From: Anaerolineales bacterium UBA3082
GTDB taxonomy: Bacteria > Chloroflexota > Anaerolineae > UBA7937
Direction of reading: 5' to 3'
DNA length: 29,197 nt
Assembly (NCBI GenBank): GCA_002366595.1
Contig: DFBK01000023.1
Location: 3,944-33,140 of the forward strand
Part shown: positions 17,849 to 25,578 of the stretch, piece by piece
How positions within the stretch are numbered: position 1 is the first letter of the stretch
Layout: the number at the start of each line of letters is the position of its first letter
Translations under genes and position numbers: made by a program
Notes under the pieces: model-generated
Databases searched by the model: none
What the model was told of the DNA's origin: nothing
What the model saw: the letters and a program-made list of their open reading frames with translations, nothing else

Positions 17849-18688
17849 ATGCTTCTGGGCCAAGTGCAACTGGAGATCGTCTCCGACAGAACCTTCTGGC
17901 TTGACGGCGGGGCCCATTTCGGATTGGTGCCCCGCCTCCTTTGGGAAAAGGTCATCGCTCCCGATGATCTAAACCGCGTCCCTATGGCCCTTAACTGTCT
18001 CCTCATAGAGTCCCAAGGGAAGAGGATCCTGATAGATACCGGGGTGGGGGATAAACTGTCGGTCAAGCGGAGGGAGATTCTGAACCTGGAGCGCCAAAAG
18101 GGGCTAGTGGAGAGCCTCAAAGAGAAGGGGGTGGAGCCCAAAGAGGTGGACGTAGTCATAAACACCCATCTTCACGCCGATCACTGCGGGGGGAACACCA
18201 GAATGGAGGCGGGAAGAGCGATACCTACCTTCCCCCAAGCCGACTACTGGGTGCAAGAGGAGGAATGGGAGGCCGCACAACACCCCAATGAGCGGACGCG
18301 AGCCGCTTACCTTCCAGAGAACTACGATCCCCTTCAGGAGAGGGGAAACTTACGCCTTATCAAGGGGGATACCCCTGTCACCTCCGAGGTGCGCTGTATC
18401 GTCACCCCCGGCCACACCAGATACCACCAATCGGTGGTGGTCGAATCCGGGGGGAAGATGGCTCTCTATCTAGGCGATCTTGCGCCCTGGGCGGTGAACA
18501 TCGAAAGGTTGGCCTGGGTTCCTGCGGCTGATGTCGAACCTCTAGTCAACATTGAGACTAAGCGGCGGATACGAGAGTGGGCGTTAGAGGAGGAAGTGCT
18601 CCTCATCTTTGAACACGACCCCCATATAAAGACCGGTTACCTACGTCGGGTGGGGAAAGAATTTAGAGTAGAAGCAGTGGAGGTATAA
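17849..18688 (+). CDS. Metallo-beta-lactamase-fold hydrolase
   Basis: A 279-residue MBL-fold protein. The first metal-binding motif HLHADHCGG is near residue 108; later ligands are the His in TPGHTRYHQS, the Asp in YLGDLAP and the His in FEHDPH. This set of ligands fits a two-metal site as in glyoxalase II and N-acyl homoserine lactonases. The substrate cannot be told. The ATG at 17849 is 4 bp after the gamma-subunit stop with only a weak AGGCGG upstream, so it is probably part of the oxidoreductase operon; a thioesterase-like role is possible but speculative. Its stop lies one base from the end of the convergent sigma fragment. Confidence 0.9.
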   Translation: MLLGQVQLEIVSDRTFWLDGGAHFGLVPRLLWEKVIAPDDLNRVPMALNCLLIESQGKRILIDTGVGDKLSVKRREILNLERQKGLVESLKEKGVEPKEVDVVINTHLHADHCGGNTRMEAGRAIPTFPQADYWVQEEEWEAAQHPNERTRAAYLPENYDPLQERGNLRLIKGDTPVTSEVRCIVTPGHTRYHQSVVVESGGKMALYLGDLAPWAVNIERLAWVPAADVEPLVNIETKRRIREWALEEEVLLIFEHDPHIKTGYLRRVGKEFRVEAVEV

Positions 18689-18689
18689 A

Positions 18690-18839
18690 TCAGTTCAGGT
18701 AACCCCTCAAGAGACGGCTGCGGCTGGGATGACGGGAGCGACGCATAGCCTCGGCTTGGATCTGGCGTACCCGTTCTCGAGTGAGGCAGAAGATCTGCCT
18801 CACCTCCTCCAGGGTGTAACTCCGGCCACCGTCCCAAAA
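18690..18839 (-). pseudogene. C-terminal sigma-70 fragment (region 4 only)
   Basis: Reading the minus strand from 18839, the frame gives [34 protein letters not shown] and [15 protein letters not shown] before a TGA at 18692-18690. This is region 4.2 of a primary-type sigma factor: the TLEEV helix, the -35-recognising TRERVRQI helix-turn-helix and the HPSRSR..L tail. About 49 residues match and the natural C-terminus is intact. The upstream regions 1-3 are missing; the frame stays open to about 18930 but loses recognisable similarity, and no good start is seen. I take it as the remnant of a truncated sigma gene. A short expressed region-4 peptide is a less likely alternative. Confidence 0.8.
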
Positions 18840-19035
18840 TGCGGTCTCTCCATCGCCCCAGGGAGCCCAATCAGCTCTGCCAAGGTTGGCTATGGTGGGG
18901 TTGCCTTGTGCTGTCCTACTCAGCCATCAATGACGCCCATTGGCACTCTCACCTCCATGGCAAAGGGCAGGTGAATTTTGGGCTCCCTTGTCGTGGTGAA
19001 GATGGCCTAAGGTTTCCTAGCCGCTACTCGATATG

Positions 19036-19064
19036 GAAAGGGGCCTTTTGCCAAGAGGCCTCTT
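19036..19064 (-). terminator. Possible weak terminator of the NYN RNase gene
   Basis: Starting 3 nt after the stop at 19068, AAGAGGCC and GGCCCCTT can pair with one A-C mismatch around an 11-nt loop; an overlapping 12-bp palindrome AAGAGGCCTCTT lies at 19053-19064. There is no proper T-tract, so this is a weak call. Between it and the sigma fragment (18840-19035) I see no gene. Confidence 0.3.
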
Positions 19065-19067
19065 CAC

Positions 19068-19541
19068 TTAATCCTGATCTCTCTTTTCGAAGATCGCCAT
19101 CCACTCCTTCACTTCGGAGGAGGAGAGCCCTTCTTCTTTAATCGTTGGCTCCGTGAAGGGAAGCCTTTTAGGACGGGATAGCATCCTGGCGAACCTCTGG
19201 GCGGTTATCATTTTGGCTCTTCTGGCCCGGGCCGCTCGGCGCACTTCTCGATCCGAGGAGACGACGGTTAAGCCCTTGGGGGAGGGGCTTTTCTTTAAGA
19301 GGTTGATTATCAGCGTGTCCGCTTTGGAGCCTGGAGGGGCGAAGAGGACCTTGATCCCTTTGCCCTGCAACCTCTTGGCGGGAGGGGGCCCTTGTCCAGG
19401 ATCGAAGACCACGATGATGGGCCTCCCCCTCTCTCGATGGTATTCCTCTAGACGAGCGACTAATTTCTCCTCATCATGGGGGTCGGAGAGGGAGATCTCT
19501 AACATCTGGCCTATCAAGTTGTGTCCATCGATGACCAACAT
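19068..19541 (-). CDS. NYN-domain ribonuclease (YacP/Rae1-like)
   Basis: A 157-residue NYN (PIN-like) domain protein of the YacP family, whose Bacillus member Rae1 is a ribosome-associated endoribonuclease. MLVIDGHNLIG carries the first catalytic Asp and the Asn; VVFDPG and VVSSDREVRRAARAR carry further conserved acidic residues. The length is typical of the short family. The ATG at 19541 has GGGAG six bases upstream. The translin-family gene ends 28 bp upstream on the same strand, so the two are probably co-transcribed. RNA cleavage is known for the family; the target here is unknown. Confidence 0.85.
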   Translation of the reverse strand: MLVIDGHNLIGQMLEISLSDPHDEEKLVARLEEYHRERGRPIIVVFDPGQGPPPAKRLQGKGIKVLFAPPGSKADTLIINLLKKSPSPKGLTVVSSDREVRRAARARRAKMITAQRFARMLSRPKRLPFTEPTIKEEGLSSSEVKEWMAIFEKRDQD

Positions 19542-19569
19542 AAGCGTCTCCCACTAAGCCGAAACAGGT

Positions 19570-20205
19570 TTATTTCCACAGATTCCTCTCCTCGAACTCC
19601 TTGAGCGCCTTCTCCAGTTCGGTTTGGCGGATGGCTAGGGTGAGATCGCCCCGGGTCCTCTCTAGAACCCCCCGCACCATGTCCGTGATGTGACGGAGAC
19701 CATGGGTTATAGCCTTGGGGTAATCGATAGTCACCAGCACGCCGTATATATCCTCCATGGAACCCAGGATCTCTTCACCCCTTTCTGTCTCCCCGTGCCG
19801 GATAAGATCCAGTATATGGCGTCTCATCTCCCCTACCGCTTCCCCCAACCCTTTAAGATAGGCCGGATACTCCACTTCCAGTTCCTTGGGGCTGGGCAGT
19901 TCCTCCCCGGCTATGAGGGCGTAGGTGATATTCGCCTCCACAAACTCCTTAAGCGCATCCTGGGTGTAGCCGGAGTGGTAGAGGTCGGGATGCCCGGCCA
20001 GGCTACCCTTCAGTTCTTGGGCCAAGTTCCTCCCCTCGACCAACATCTTTTTTGCCTCGTCCAGTTCTCCACGGTGTACGGCGCGGATGGTGTTGGCCGA
20101 ATGTCTGACCAGTTGCCGAGAGAGGGGGAGAACTCTCTCCCGGACGGCGTTCTTGGCCTCCAGAGCCTCCAGGGCCGCTTGGGCTATCTTTTGTAGATCG
20201 GTCAT
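19570..20205 (-). CDS. Translin-family nucleic-acid-binding protein
   Basis: A 211-residue all-helical protein matching the translin/TRAX family (COG2178 type). Eukaryotic members bind RNA and ssDNA and form the C3PO endoribonuclease. EFVEANITYALIAGEELP near the middle carries the E..EA pattern of the TRAX acidic site. YPKAITHGLRHITDMVRGVL and ERTRGDLTLA are typical of prokaryotic translins. The ATG at 20205 follows GGAGGCGATAAAA; an upstream TTG at 20256 extends the frame but is the -35 hexamer of the predicted promoter. It lies upstream of the NYN RNase gene. Whether it cleaves RNA itself or only binds it cannot be read from sequence. Confidence 0.85.
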   Translation of the reverse strand: MTDLQKIAQAALEALEAKNAVRERVLPLSRQLVRHSANTIRAVHRGELDEAKKMLVEGRNLAQELKGSLAGHPDLYHSGYTQDALKEFVEANITYALIAGEELPSPKELEVEYPAYLKGLGEAVGEMRRHILDLIRHGETERGEEILGSMEDIYGVLVTIDYPKAITHGLRHITDMVRGVLERTRGDLTLAIRQTELEKALKEFEERNLWK

Positions 20206-20227
20206 TTTTATCGCCTCCAGTGAAGAG

Positions 20228-20256
20228 ATCGTAACCCAAATGGGCGACGGTGTCAA
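20228..20256 (-). promoter_or_regulatory. Predicted promoter of the translin/NYN pair
   Basis: On the minus strand a perfect -35 TTGACA (20256-20251) and TACGAT (20233-20228, 4/6) are separated by 17 bp. Transcription would start near 20221, just ahead of the GGAGGC ribosome binding site. It would give the pair expression independent of the thiamin riboswitch upstream. Confidence 0.6.
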
Positions 20257-20275
20257 AAGGCTGCCACGTTAGACC

Positions 20276-21064
20276 CTACCATAGGGCGAAGAAATGGTGC
20301 ACCGGGCCGTGACCTTGCCCCAGATGCCAATCTATCGCCCCTTGCAAAGCCTGAGTGATGTACTCCTTGGCTGTCCTTACCGCATTTGGGACATCCTGGC
20401 CCTTGGCTAATCCAGCGGCTATGGCTGAGGCGAAGGTGCAACCGGTACCGTGGTCGTTTTTCGTCTCCAGGCGAGGGGCAGGGAATTCTAGAAAGTGATG
20501 GCCGTCATAAAGGAGGTCAACGCTTTCTCTCTCCAGATGCCCTCCTTTAACCACTACATTCTGCGGCCCCAGCCTATGAATCGCCTTGGCTGCCTCTTTC
20601 ATCTCCTCTAGGTTGGAGATGGGTAAGCGGGATAAGACCCTGGCCTCGTGGAGGTTAGGAGTCACCACCTTGGCCAGGGGAAAAAGGTCGTGGACCAGGG
20701 TAACATGAGCCTCTTCTCTTAGGAGGGGGTCCCCGCTCTTGGCGATCATCACCGGGTCGATCACCAGGTTCTCCACCTGGTATCGCCTTAGTTTCTCTGC
20801 CACCAGGGCTATTATCTTCGTGTTAGAGAGCATCCCGGTCTTGATGGCGTCGGCGCCGATGTCGGTGAGCACGGAGTCGATCTGGAGCCCCACGAACTCC
20901 GGAGGGAGGTCGTAGATCCCTTGCACCCCCACCGTGTTTTGGGCGGTGATGGAGGTGAGGACGCTCATGCCGTAGACCCCCAGGGCGGCGAAGGTCTTCA
21001 GATCCGCTTGGATACCGGCTCCGCCCCCCGAATCGGAGCCAGCGATGGTTAGCGCTCTGTACAT
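20276..21064 (-). CDS. thiD: Hydroxymethylpyrimidine / HMP-phosphate kinase
   Basis: A 262-residue ribokinase-fold kinase that phosphorylates 4-amino-5-hydroxymethyl-2-methylpyrimidine twice to give [25 protein letters not shown] at the N-terminus is the substrate-binding signature, [11 protein letters not shown] the nucleotide-proximal segment, and [16 protein letters not shown] the anion hole with the catalytic Asp. The ATG at 21064 directly follows GGAGGTAGG and lies 1 bp from the thiL stop, so the two are coupled. It is the last thiamin gene of the operon. No ThiE or ThiN domain is fused to it. Confidence 0.96.
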   Translation of the reverse strand: MYRALTIAGSDSGGGAGIQADLKTFAALGVYGMSVLTSITAQNTVGVQGIYDLPPEFVGLQIDSVLTDIGADAIKTGMLSNTKIIALVAEKLRRYQVENLVIDPVMIAKSGDPLLREEAHVTLVHDLFPLAKVVTPNLHEARVLSRLPISNLEEMKEAAKAIHRLGPQNVVVKGGHLERESVDLLYDGHHFLEFPAPRLETKNDHGTGCTFASAIAAGLAKGQDVPNAVRTAKEYITQALQGAIDWHLGQGHGPVHHFFALW

Positions 21065-21065
21065 C

Positions 21066-22076
21066 CTACCTCCTTCGAAAGTGATCCCAGCCCCTCGCTT
21101 CTAAGGGGAGGCTTTCGCCGCTGGGAAGCACCAGATTCATCCCCTCCCCAATGATCTCGCCGATGATGGTCACCGGTGTCATCGTCTCGTCTTCAACTAG
21201 GGCAGCCAGTTCCTCTGCTTTATCGGCCGGGGCGGTGAAGATGAGTTCGTAATCCTCACCTGAGTGGAGAGCCCATTCTAAAGGGTCTTTGCCCAAGGCC
21301 TCGGCGACGGCGCGGGTAGCGGGAGAGATGGGTAACGAGTTGGCCCATAGTCGGACTCCTACCCCACTGGCCTCACAGATGTGGGCTAAGTCGCTTACCG
21401 TCCCGTCGCTGACATCGATCATAGAGGTGGCTATTCTCGCGCGAGCGATGGCTCTCCCCTCTTTGAGTCGTGGGGTGGGTGTGAGGTGGGCTTTCAATAC
21501 CTGTTTTGCCTCTTTCCCTGCGCGGTCTCTTGTGGGGTCGAGAAGGAACGCCAAGCCAGCCCCTGAATCCCCTACGCTGCCTGTAACCAGCACCTTGTCG
21601 CCGGGGCGAGCCCCAGACCGCAGCAATAGATGCTCCACCTCCACCTCTCCCAGAAGGAAGATATCGATCATCATCCCCGGCGAATGGGACATATTGCCCC
21701 CCACTATCTGGACCCCGGCCGCCTCCGTCTCTTCTTTGAGTCCTTCGTAGAGGCCATCCACATATTCTACGGTGGTCTCCTTGGGCAGGGCCAGGGATAC
21801 CAGAAGGTAGGTGGGCAACCCTCCCATGGCCGCGATATCGCTTATGTTTATGGCCGCCGCCTTGCGGCCCAACTGGTAGGGGGAGATCGTCTCCTTAAGA
21901 AAATGGATCCCCTCCACTTGGATGTCGCAGGTGGCTAAGAGGTATCTGTCCCCTCGAGCGCTAAGGACAGCCACATCGTCGCCGATGCCCACTACCACCC
22001 CAGCCTCTGGAGGGCCGATCGCCTCCTTCACCCGGTCGATGAGGCCGAACTCGCCGATCTCGGTGATGAGCATCAT
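21066..22076 (-). CDS. thiL: Thiamin-monophosphate kinase
   Basis: A 336-residue ATP-grasp-unrelated PurM/AIR-synthase-fold kinase that converts thiamin monophosphate into TPP, the active cofactor. [10 protein letters not shown] near residue 30, [11 protein letters not shown] near 75 and [15 protein letters not shown] near 210 are the Mg-ATP binding segments. The start is one of two adjacent ATGs: the first (22076) overlaps the thiE stop as ATGA, the second (22073) is better spaced from GGAG. Either way translation is coupled to thiE. Confidence 0.96.
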   Translation of the reverse strand: MMLITEIGEFGLIDRVKEAIGPPEAGVVVGIGDDVAVLSARGDRYLLATCDIQVEGIHFLKETISPYQLGRKAAAINISDIAAMGGLPTYLLVSLALPKETTVEYVDGLYEGLKEETEAAGVQIVGGNMSHSPGMMIDIFLLGEVEVEHLLLRSGARPGDKVLVTGSVGDSGAGLAFLLDPTRDRAGKEAKQVLKAHLTPTPRLKEGRAIARARIATSMIDVSDGTVSDLAHICEASGVGVRLWANSLPISPATRAVAEALGKDPLEWALHSGEDYELIFTAPADKAEELAALVEDETMTPVTIIGEIIGEGMNLVLPSGESLPLEARGWDHFRRR

Positions 22077-22705
22077 GCTCCTTTCCGGGCTGCCTCTACC
22101 GTTTCCCGCAGGCGGCGGGCGGCGGCAGTGATGTCGGGGGCGCTGACCACCGCAGAGATGACGGCCACACCGTCAGCGCCACAAGCGATCACCTCCGTCG
22201 CATTCTCTTCATTTATCCCCCCGATGGCTATCACCGGGAGGTTGACGGCCTCAACGATAGCCCTCAGCCCTTCCAGTCCGGTGGGAGATGGGGCATCGGG
22301 CTTGGTAGGGGTGGTGAAGACCGGCGAGGCCGATACATAATCGGCTCCATCTTTTTCCGCTTGGAGGGCCTCCTCCACGGTGGAGGCCGAAACCCCCAGG
22401 ATCTTATGGGGCCCTATAAGTTGCCGGGCCAAGGTGGCTGGCATGTCATCTTGCCCCACATGAACCCCGTCTGCATCCACGGCCAAGGCTACGTCGAGAC
22501 GGTCGTTGACGATGAGGGGGATATTGGCCTTGTCGGTCAACTCCTTTATCTTCCTTGCCGTCTCCATTAGTTGCCGGGTGGTCATCTCCTTCTCTCGAAA
22601 TTGGATGATGGAGGCCCCGCCCTCTATAGCCGCTTGGGCCACCTCCAGATGGGAACGCCCATGGGATAACTTGGCATCGGTGATCACATATAGAATCCAG
22701 TCCAT
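22073..22705 (-). CDS. thiE: Thiamin-phosphate synthase
   Basis: A 210-residue TIM-barrel enzyme joining HMP-PP with thiazole phosphate to give thiamin monophosphate. Signatures are YVITDAKLSHGR at the N-terminus, IIQFREKEMTTRQL, VNDRLDVALAVDADGVHVGQ, DYVSASPVFTTPTKPDA (in place of the common GPIFPTPTK) and VIAIGGINEENA. The ATG at 22705 has a GGAGGG site upstream. It follows the lipoprotein gene ending at 22748 by 42 bp and overlaps thiL by 4 bp. Confidence 0.96.
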   Translation of the reverse strand: MDWILYVITDAKLSHGRSHLEVAQAAIEGGASIIQFREKEMTTRQLMETARKIKELTDKANIPLIVNDRLDVALAVDADGVHVGQDDMPATLARQLIGPHKILGVSASTVEEALQAEKDGADYVSASPVFTTPTKPDAPSPTGLEGLRAIVEAVNLPVIAIGGINEENATEVIACGADGVAVISAVVSAPDITAAARRLRETVEAARKGA

Positions 22706-22747
22706 CTTACCCTCCTTCCAAGAAAAGAGCCTTAGTCCCGTCCGATC

Positions 22748-23674
22748 TTATGGGCCAGTGCCGATGCTGATGATACGCCAGCCGATGCCCGCAACCTCCT
22801 CCTTTAATAAGACGAAGAATACATGGTGGCCACTGGAGTCAGCGAAGTACAGGCTTGGCTCATACTCGACGTCGATGTCAACCTTGTATTCCACCACTCC
22901 CTCGGGGTTTCCCAGAACCGGCAGTAGTTCGATCTTGTTCACCGTGACGCTGCGAACCCTCTGTCGGTATGGGTCAGCGTGGTAGTCGGTGTAGTAGAGC
23001 GCCAAGTCGTCCATGTTAGAGAAGAGGAAGTCGGTTAACGAGCGCCGGGTGAGGCAAGCGTAGGCCCGCTCTTCGTCGTGGTCATTGAGCGCCTCATAGT
23101 AGCGGGCAATGATCTCTTCTGGCGTAAAGGTGGCAAGTTCTCGCTCTATTTCATTATTCAGGTTGACAGCCCCACTTGCCACCAGCCACTCGCTCCAATC
23201 CATCCTCGTGATCTCCTCAAACGGTTTCCGGTCGAGGGAACAGGCAAAGGCGTAGTGCCGGCCCTTGTCAATCCAGGCCCCGATGATCTTTGCATTGTGG
23301 GTGACTACGATGGCCCTGGCCTTAGTATATGGTCGGAGAAACTCAGGAAGCTCCTCCTGTAACTCATAGACGGTGGCCTCCACGCGCTGTCCCAGGTACG
23401 GTGACAAGTCTAAGTCGATGGCTTTGCTCAACTCGTTGTTATAGGCCCAATAGATAGGGATGGGGAACTCGCCGGGGCGGTGCTCGAAGCTCTGGGGCAG
23501 CGTGACCGGGTGCGTCGCCCACCGGCCGGTCGTCCATCCGTACCTAAAGAGCAATTCTCTGGCCTGGCGGTGGGCCTCGGCAGGGATGGGCAACGGCGCG
23601 AGGGTACAGCCCGTCATAGGGACAGCGGCCAACAGTACCAGGAGCAACGTCCCGATCACGATCCTCTTGAACAT
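22748..23674 (-). CDS. Predicted lipoprotein with DUF4829/DUF4830-like regions
   Basis: A 308-residue lipoprotein of unknown function inside the thiamin operon. The signal peptide MFKRIVIGTLLLVLLAAVPM leads into a TGC lipobox with Cys23 as the lipid-bearing residue. The mature part has a region around residues 80-165 (VEATVYELQEELPEFLRPY, GAWIDKGRHYAFACSLDRK) and a C-terminal region from about 185 (EEIIARYYEALNDHDEERAY) that recalls the NTF2-like DUF4829 domains of Firmicutes lipoproteins; this is recollection, not a search. The ATG at 23674 follows AAGGAGACAAGTAG. The 5' end, including this site, is nearly identical to that of the next lipoprotein gene upstream. Confidence 0.8.
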   Translation of the reverse strand: MFKRIVIGTLLLVLLAAVPMTGCTLAPLPIPAEAHRQARELLFRYGWTTGRWATHPVTLPQSFEHRPGEFPIPIYWAYNNELSKAIDLDLSPYLGQRVEATVYELQEELPEFLRPYTKARAIVVTHNAKIIGAWIDKGRHYAFACSLDRKPFEEITRMDWSEWLVASGAVNLNNEIERELATFTPEEIIARYYEALNDHDEERAYACLTRRSLTDFLFSNMDDLALYYTDYHADPYRQRVRSVTVNKIELLPVLGNPEGVVEYKVDIDVEYEPSLYFADSSGHHVFFVLLKEEVAGIGWRIISIGTGP

Positions 23675-23688
23675 CTACTTGTCTCCTT
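23595..23688 (-). repeat. Lipoprotein leader repeat, copy 2 (RBS plus signal peptide)
   Basis: This 94-bp stretch covers the ribosome binding site, the ATG and the first 27 or so codons of the second lipoprotein gene. It matches 24674-24767 at about 83 of 94 positions without a gap, mostly differing by transitions. Similarity drops off on both sides. Confidence 0.9.
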
Positions 23689-23880
23689 CTGTACGCACAT
23701 TGGGGCTAAAAGGTTCCGTAGCCACTATTTTCTACTCGCTCTTGTTAACTACGCTTCAAGCCCTCATCTGAAAGACTTCATAGCCCATACATTTATGGCC
23801 TTTGCAGAACGGAGTGCCTAAATGTTGGGCTTGTTGAGTAATCTTGTCCAAGCACTGCACTATTCCTAACAAGGGGGTTT

Positions 23881-24753
23881 CTATTTTACCGATCGTAACG
23901 TCTCCAGCATGCGCTCGAAGAGTGTGGGGTCTTGCCAAGTCGAAAGCATCAGCACGCGGTCGGGGAGTTGCACCAAGGCTTCCTCGCTTACTCCATATCT
24001 GAACCGCAGGACGGGCAGGCCATTGATCGTCATCGAACTCATTTTCAATCCCTGCTCGAATCCGGCGCGGGCCTCCTTCAACGTGGTCACATGCTCCGGC
24101 GGAGCCAGGTACAGCCGCACCCGGTACAGCGAGGGGTCAGCCTCCACCCCTGCTCCTCCGGCCAGCGGAACGAAGACATCGGCAGGGTGGAAGTTCTGAA
24201 TGTAGATCGCGGTGGGATCATCGCTGCTGGCTGGCTCGACGACCCACCCGGATGGGTATTTGATGACGATGTCCCACTCGGGGTGGGTGTACAGCTCGGT
24301 CAGGGGCGTGGAACGTACGAGGAAACTATGTGCCGCACCGTGGGCCTCGCTCACCAACATCGTCGGCGGATCCAGGCTGGTGAACTCGCCCTGCACCGCT
24401 GTCAGGTAGCCGTGCTCGCACAGCCAATCAATGTTCTCTCGCCGGTAGCCTTCTGCAAGCACCAGACTTACTGGGAAGCGTTGCGAACCGCGCATCAGAA
24501 CCAGACCGCCAAGGGTGTGTATCAGGTGACCTACCAGTTGCACCCGCTGCGGGTATTCCTGGCTCAGACATTTCTCGGCGGTGTCCGCTCCCGTGGGGCA
24601 GTTAATAATGGCCGAAATGTCCCGGGGCCAGTCAGTGGGCTGATAGACTATTGGGGCGGGGGTAGGGACCAGTGGCGCGGGGATGCAGCCCGTCACGGGG
24701 ACAGCGGCCAACAATACCAGGATCAACGTCCCGACCACAATCCCCTTGGACAT
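23881..24753 (-). CDS. Predicted lipoprotein of unknown function
   Basis: A 290-residue lipoprotein following thiM. MSKGIVVGTLILVLLAAVPV leads to a TGC lipobox (Cys23) and a Pro-rich linker (APLVPTPAPIVYQP). The mature region contains a segment HPEWDIVIKYPSGWVVEPA and a C-terminal part (APPEHVTTLKEARAGFEQGL, LPVLRFRYG) that recalls PsbP/DUF1795-like lipoprotein domains; I am not sure of this. The ATG at 24753 uses an AAGGAG site that overlaps the thiM stop codon, so translation is coupled. Some 206 bp separate it from the second lipoprotein; I see no gene there. Confidence 0.8.
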   Translation of the reverse strand: MSKGIVVGTLILVLLAAVPVTGCIPAPLVPTPAPIVYQPTDWPRDISAIINCPTGADTAEKCLSQEYPQRVQLVGHLIHTLGGLVLMRGSQRFPVSLVLAEGYRRENIDWLCEHGYLTAVQGEFTSLDPPTMLVSEAHGAAHSFLVRSTPLTELYTHPEWDIVIKYPSGWVVEPASSDDPTAIYIQNFHPADVFVPLAGGAGVEADPSLYRVRLYLAPPEHVTTLKEARAGFEQGLKMSSMTINGLPVLRFRYGVSEEALVQLPDRVLMLSTWQDPTLFERMLETLRSVK

Positions 24754-24767
24754 CTACTTGTCTCCTT
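24674..24767 (-). repeat. Lipoprotein leader repeat, copy 1 (RBS plus signal peptide)
   Basis: The partner of 23595-23688, at a constant offset of 1079 bp. Its upstream edge falls within the thiM stop codon (24768-24766), whose TAA runs straight into the AAGGAG ribosome binding site of the lipoprotein. Confidence 0.9.
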
Positions 24768-25578
24768 ACTTGTCAAGATAACAGACTTTGGCCCCCGCCA
24801 CCACCTGCTCCGCCGTGAGGTTGTAGAGGGCATCGAAGAGGGCCACCTTGAAACTCCCCGGCCCCCTGGCCTCCTGAGCGGCTATCTCAGCGGCTAGGCC
24901 AAAAGAGACTAGCCCTCCCGTGGCGGCCAAGAGGTAGTCATCCTCTACCGCGGCGAAAGCGGCGATCATGGTAGTGGCCATGCAGCCGGTGCCGGTGATG
25001 GTTTTGAGCATCGGATGACCGTTATCCACAGCCATCACCCGTTCCCCATCGGAGATTATATCCCGTGCGCCGGTGATGGCTACTGTGAGTCGATATTTTT
25101 TGGCCAGAGCCTTGGCTACAGCGATGGGGTCTTCCACCTCCACGACGCTCTCCACCCCCTTGACCACCCCTCCCAGGCCGGTTAAGGCGCCGATCTCCCC
25201 GGAGTTTCCTCTGACTACGGCGATTTTGAGTTCCCCCAAGAGGCGCAGGTTGCTTTCAGTGCGCAGGGACGTCGCTCCCGCTCCCACCGGATCGAGGACG
25301 ATAGGGATGCCCAATCGGTTAGCCTTACGACCTGCTATAATCATCGAGTCTACCCACTGGGGCGTGAGAGTGCCCGGGTTGAGGACTAACGCTCCCGCCA
25401 TGCTGACCATATCGGCTACTTCTTCCTTGGCGTGGGCCATTACCGGCAAGGCCCCCACATGGAGGGTGACGTTGGCCGTGTCGTTCATCACCACGAAGTT
25501 CGTGATGTGGTGGAGGAGGGGTTTCTTTTGGCGTATTCGCTCTAAGATCCCGGCTATCTTTTCACTTAGGTCGTTCAT
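24766..25578 (-). CDS. thiM: Hydroxyethylthiazole kinase
   Basis: A 270-residue ribokinase-like kinase that salvages the thiazole alcohol of thiamin by phosphorylating it. PLLHHITNFVVMNDTANVTL near residues 20-39 is the substrate-binding signature, IVLDPVGAGATSLR the conserved central loop, and KTITGTGCMATTMIAAFAA the anion hole with the catalytic Cys typical of ThiM. The ATG at 25578 overlaps the transporter stop by one base (TAATG). Confidence 0.96.
   Translation of the reverse strand: MNDLSEKIAGILERIRQKKPLLHHITNFVVMNDTANVTLHVGALPVMAHAKEEVADMVSMAGALVLNPGTLTPQWVDSMIIAGRKANRLGIPIVLDPVGAGATSLRTESNLRLLGELKIAVVRGNSGEIGALTGLGGVVKGVESVVEVEDPIAVAKALAKKYRLTVAITGARDIISDGERVMAVDNGHPMLKTITGTGCMATTMIAAFAAVEDDYLLAATGGLVSFGLAAEIAAQEARGPGSFKVALFDALYNLTAEQVVAGAKVCYLDK

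Noticed and set aside
18840..19035. Possible extra gene or transposase remnant between the sigma fragment and the NYN gene
   Set aside because: Frames on both strands are short and I recognised no motif; the longest plus-strand frame (18839-19141) runs into the NYN gene antisense.
23689..23880. Small gene or regulatory RNA between the two lipoproteins
   Set aside because: No start with ribosome binding site, no stable hairpin with T-tract and no clear promoter; treated as spacer.
23932..24897. A 321-codon open frame on the plus strand opposite the first lipoprotein and thiM end
   Set aside because: It is antisense to two well-supported genes, has no signal, motif or sensible composition, and is explained by GC-rich codon positions of the minus-strand genes.
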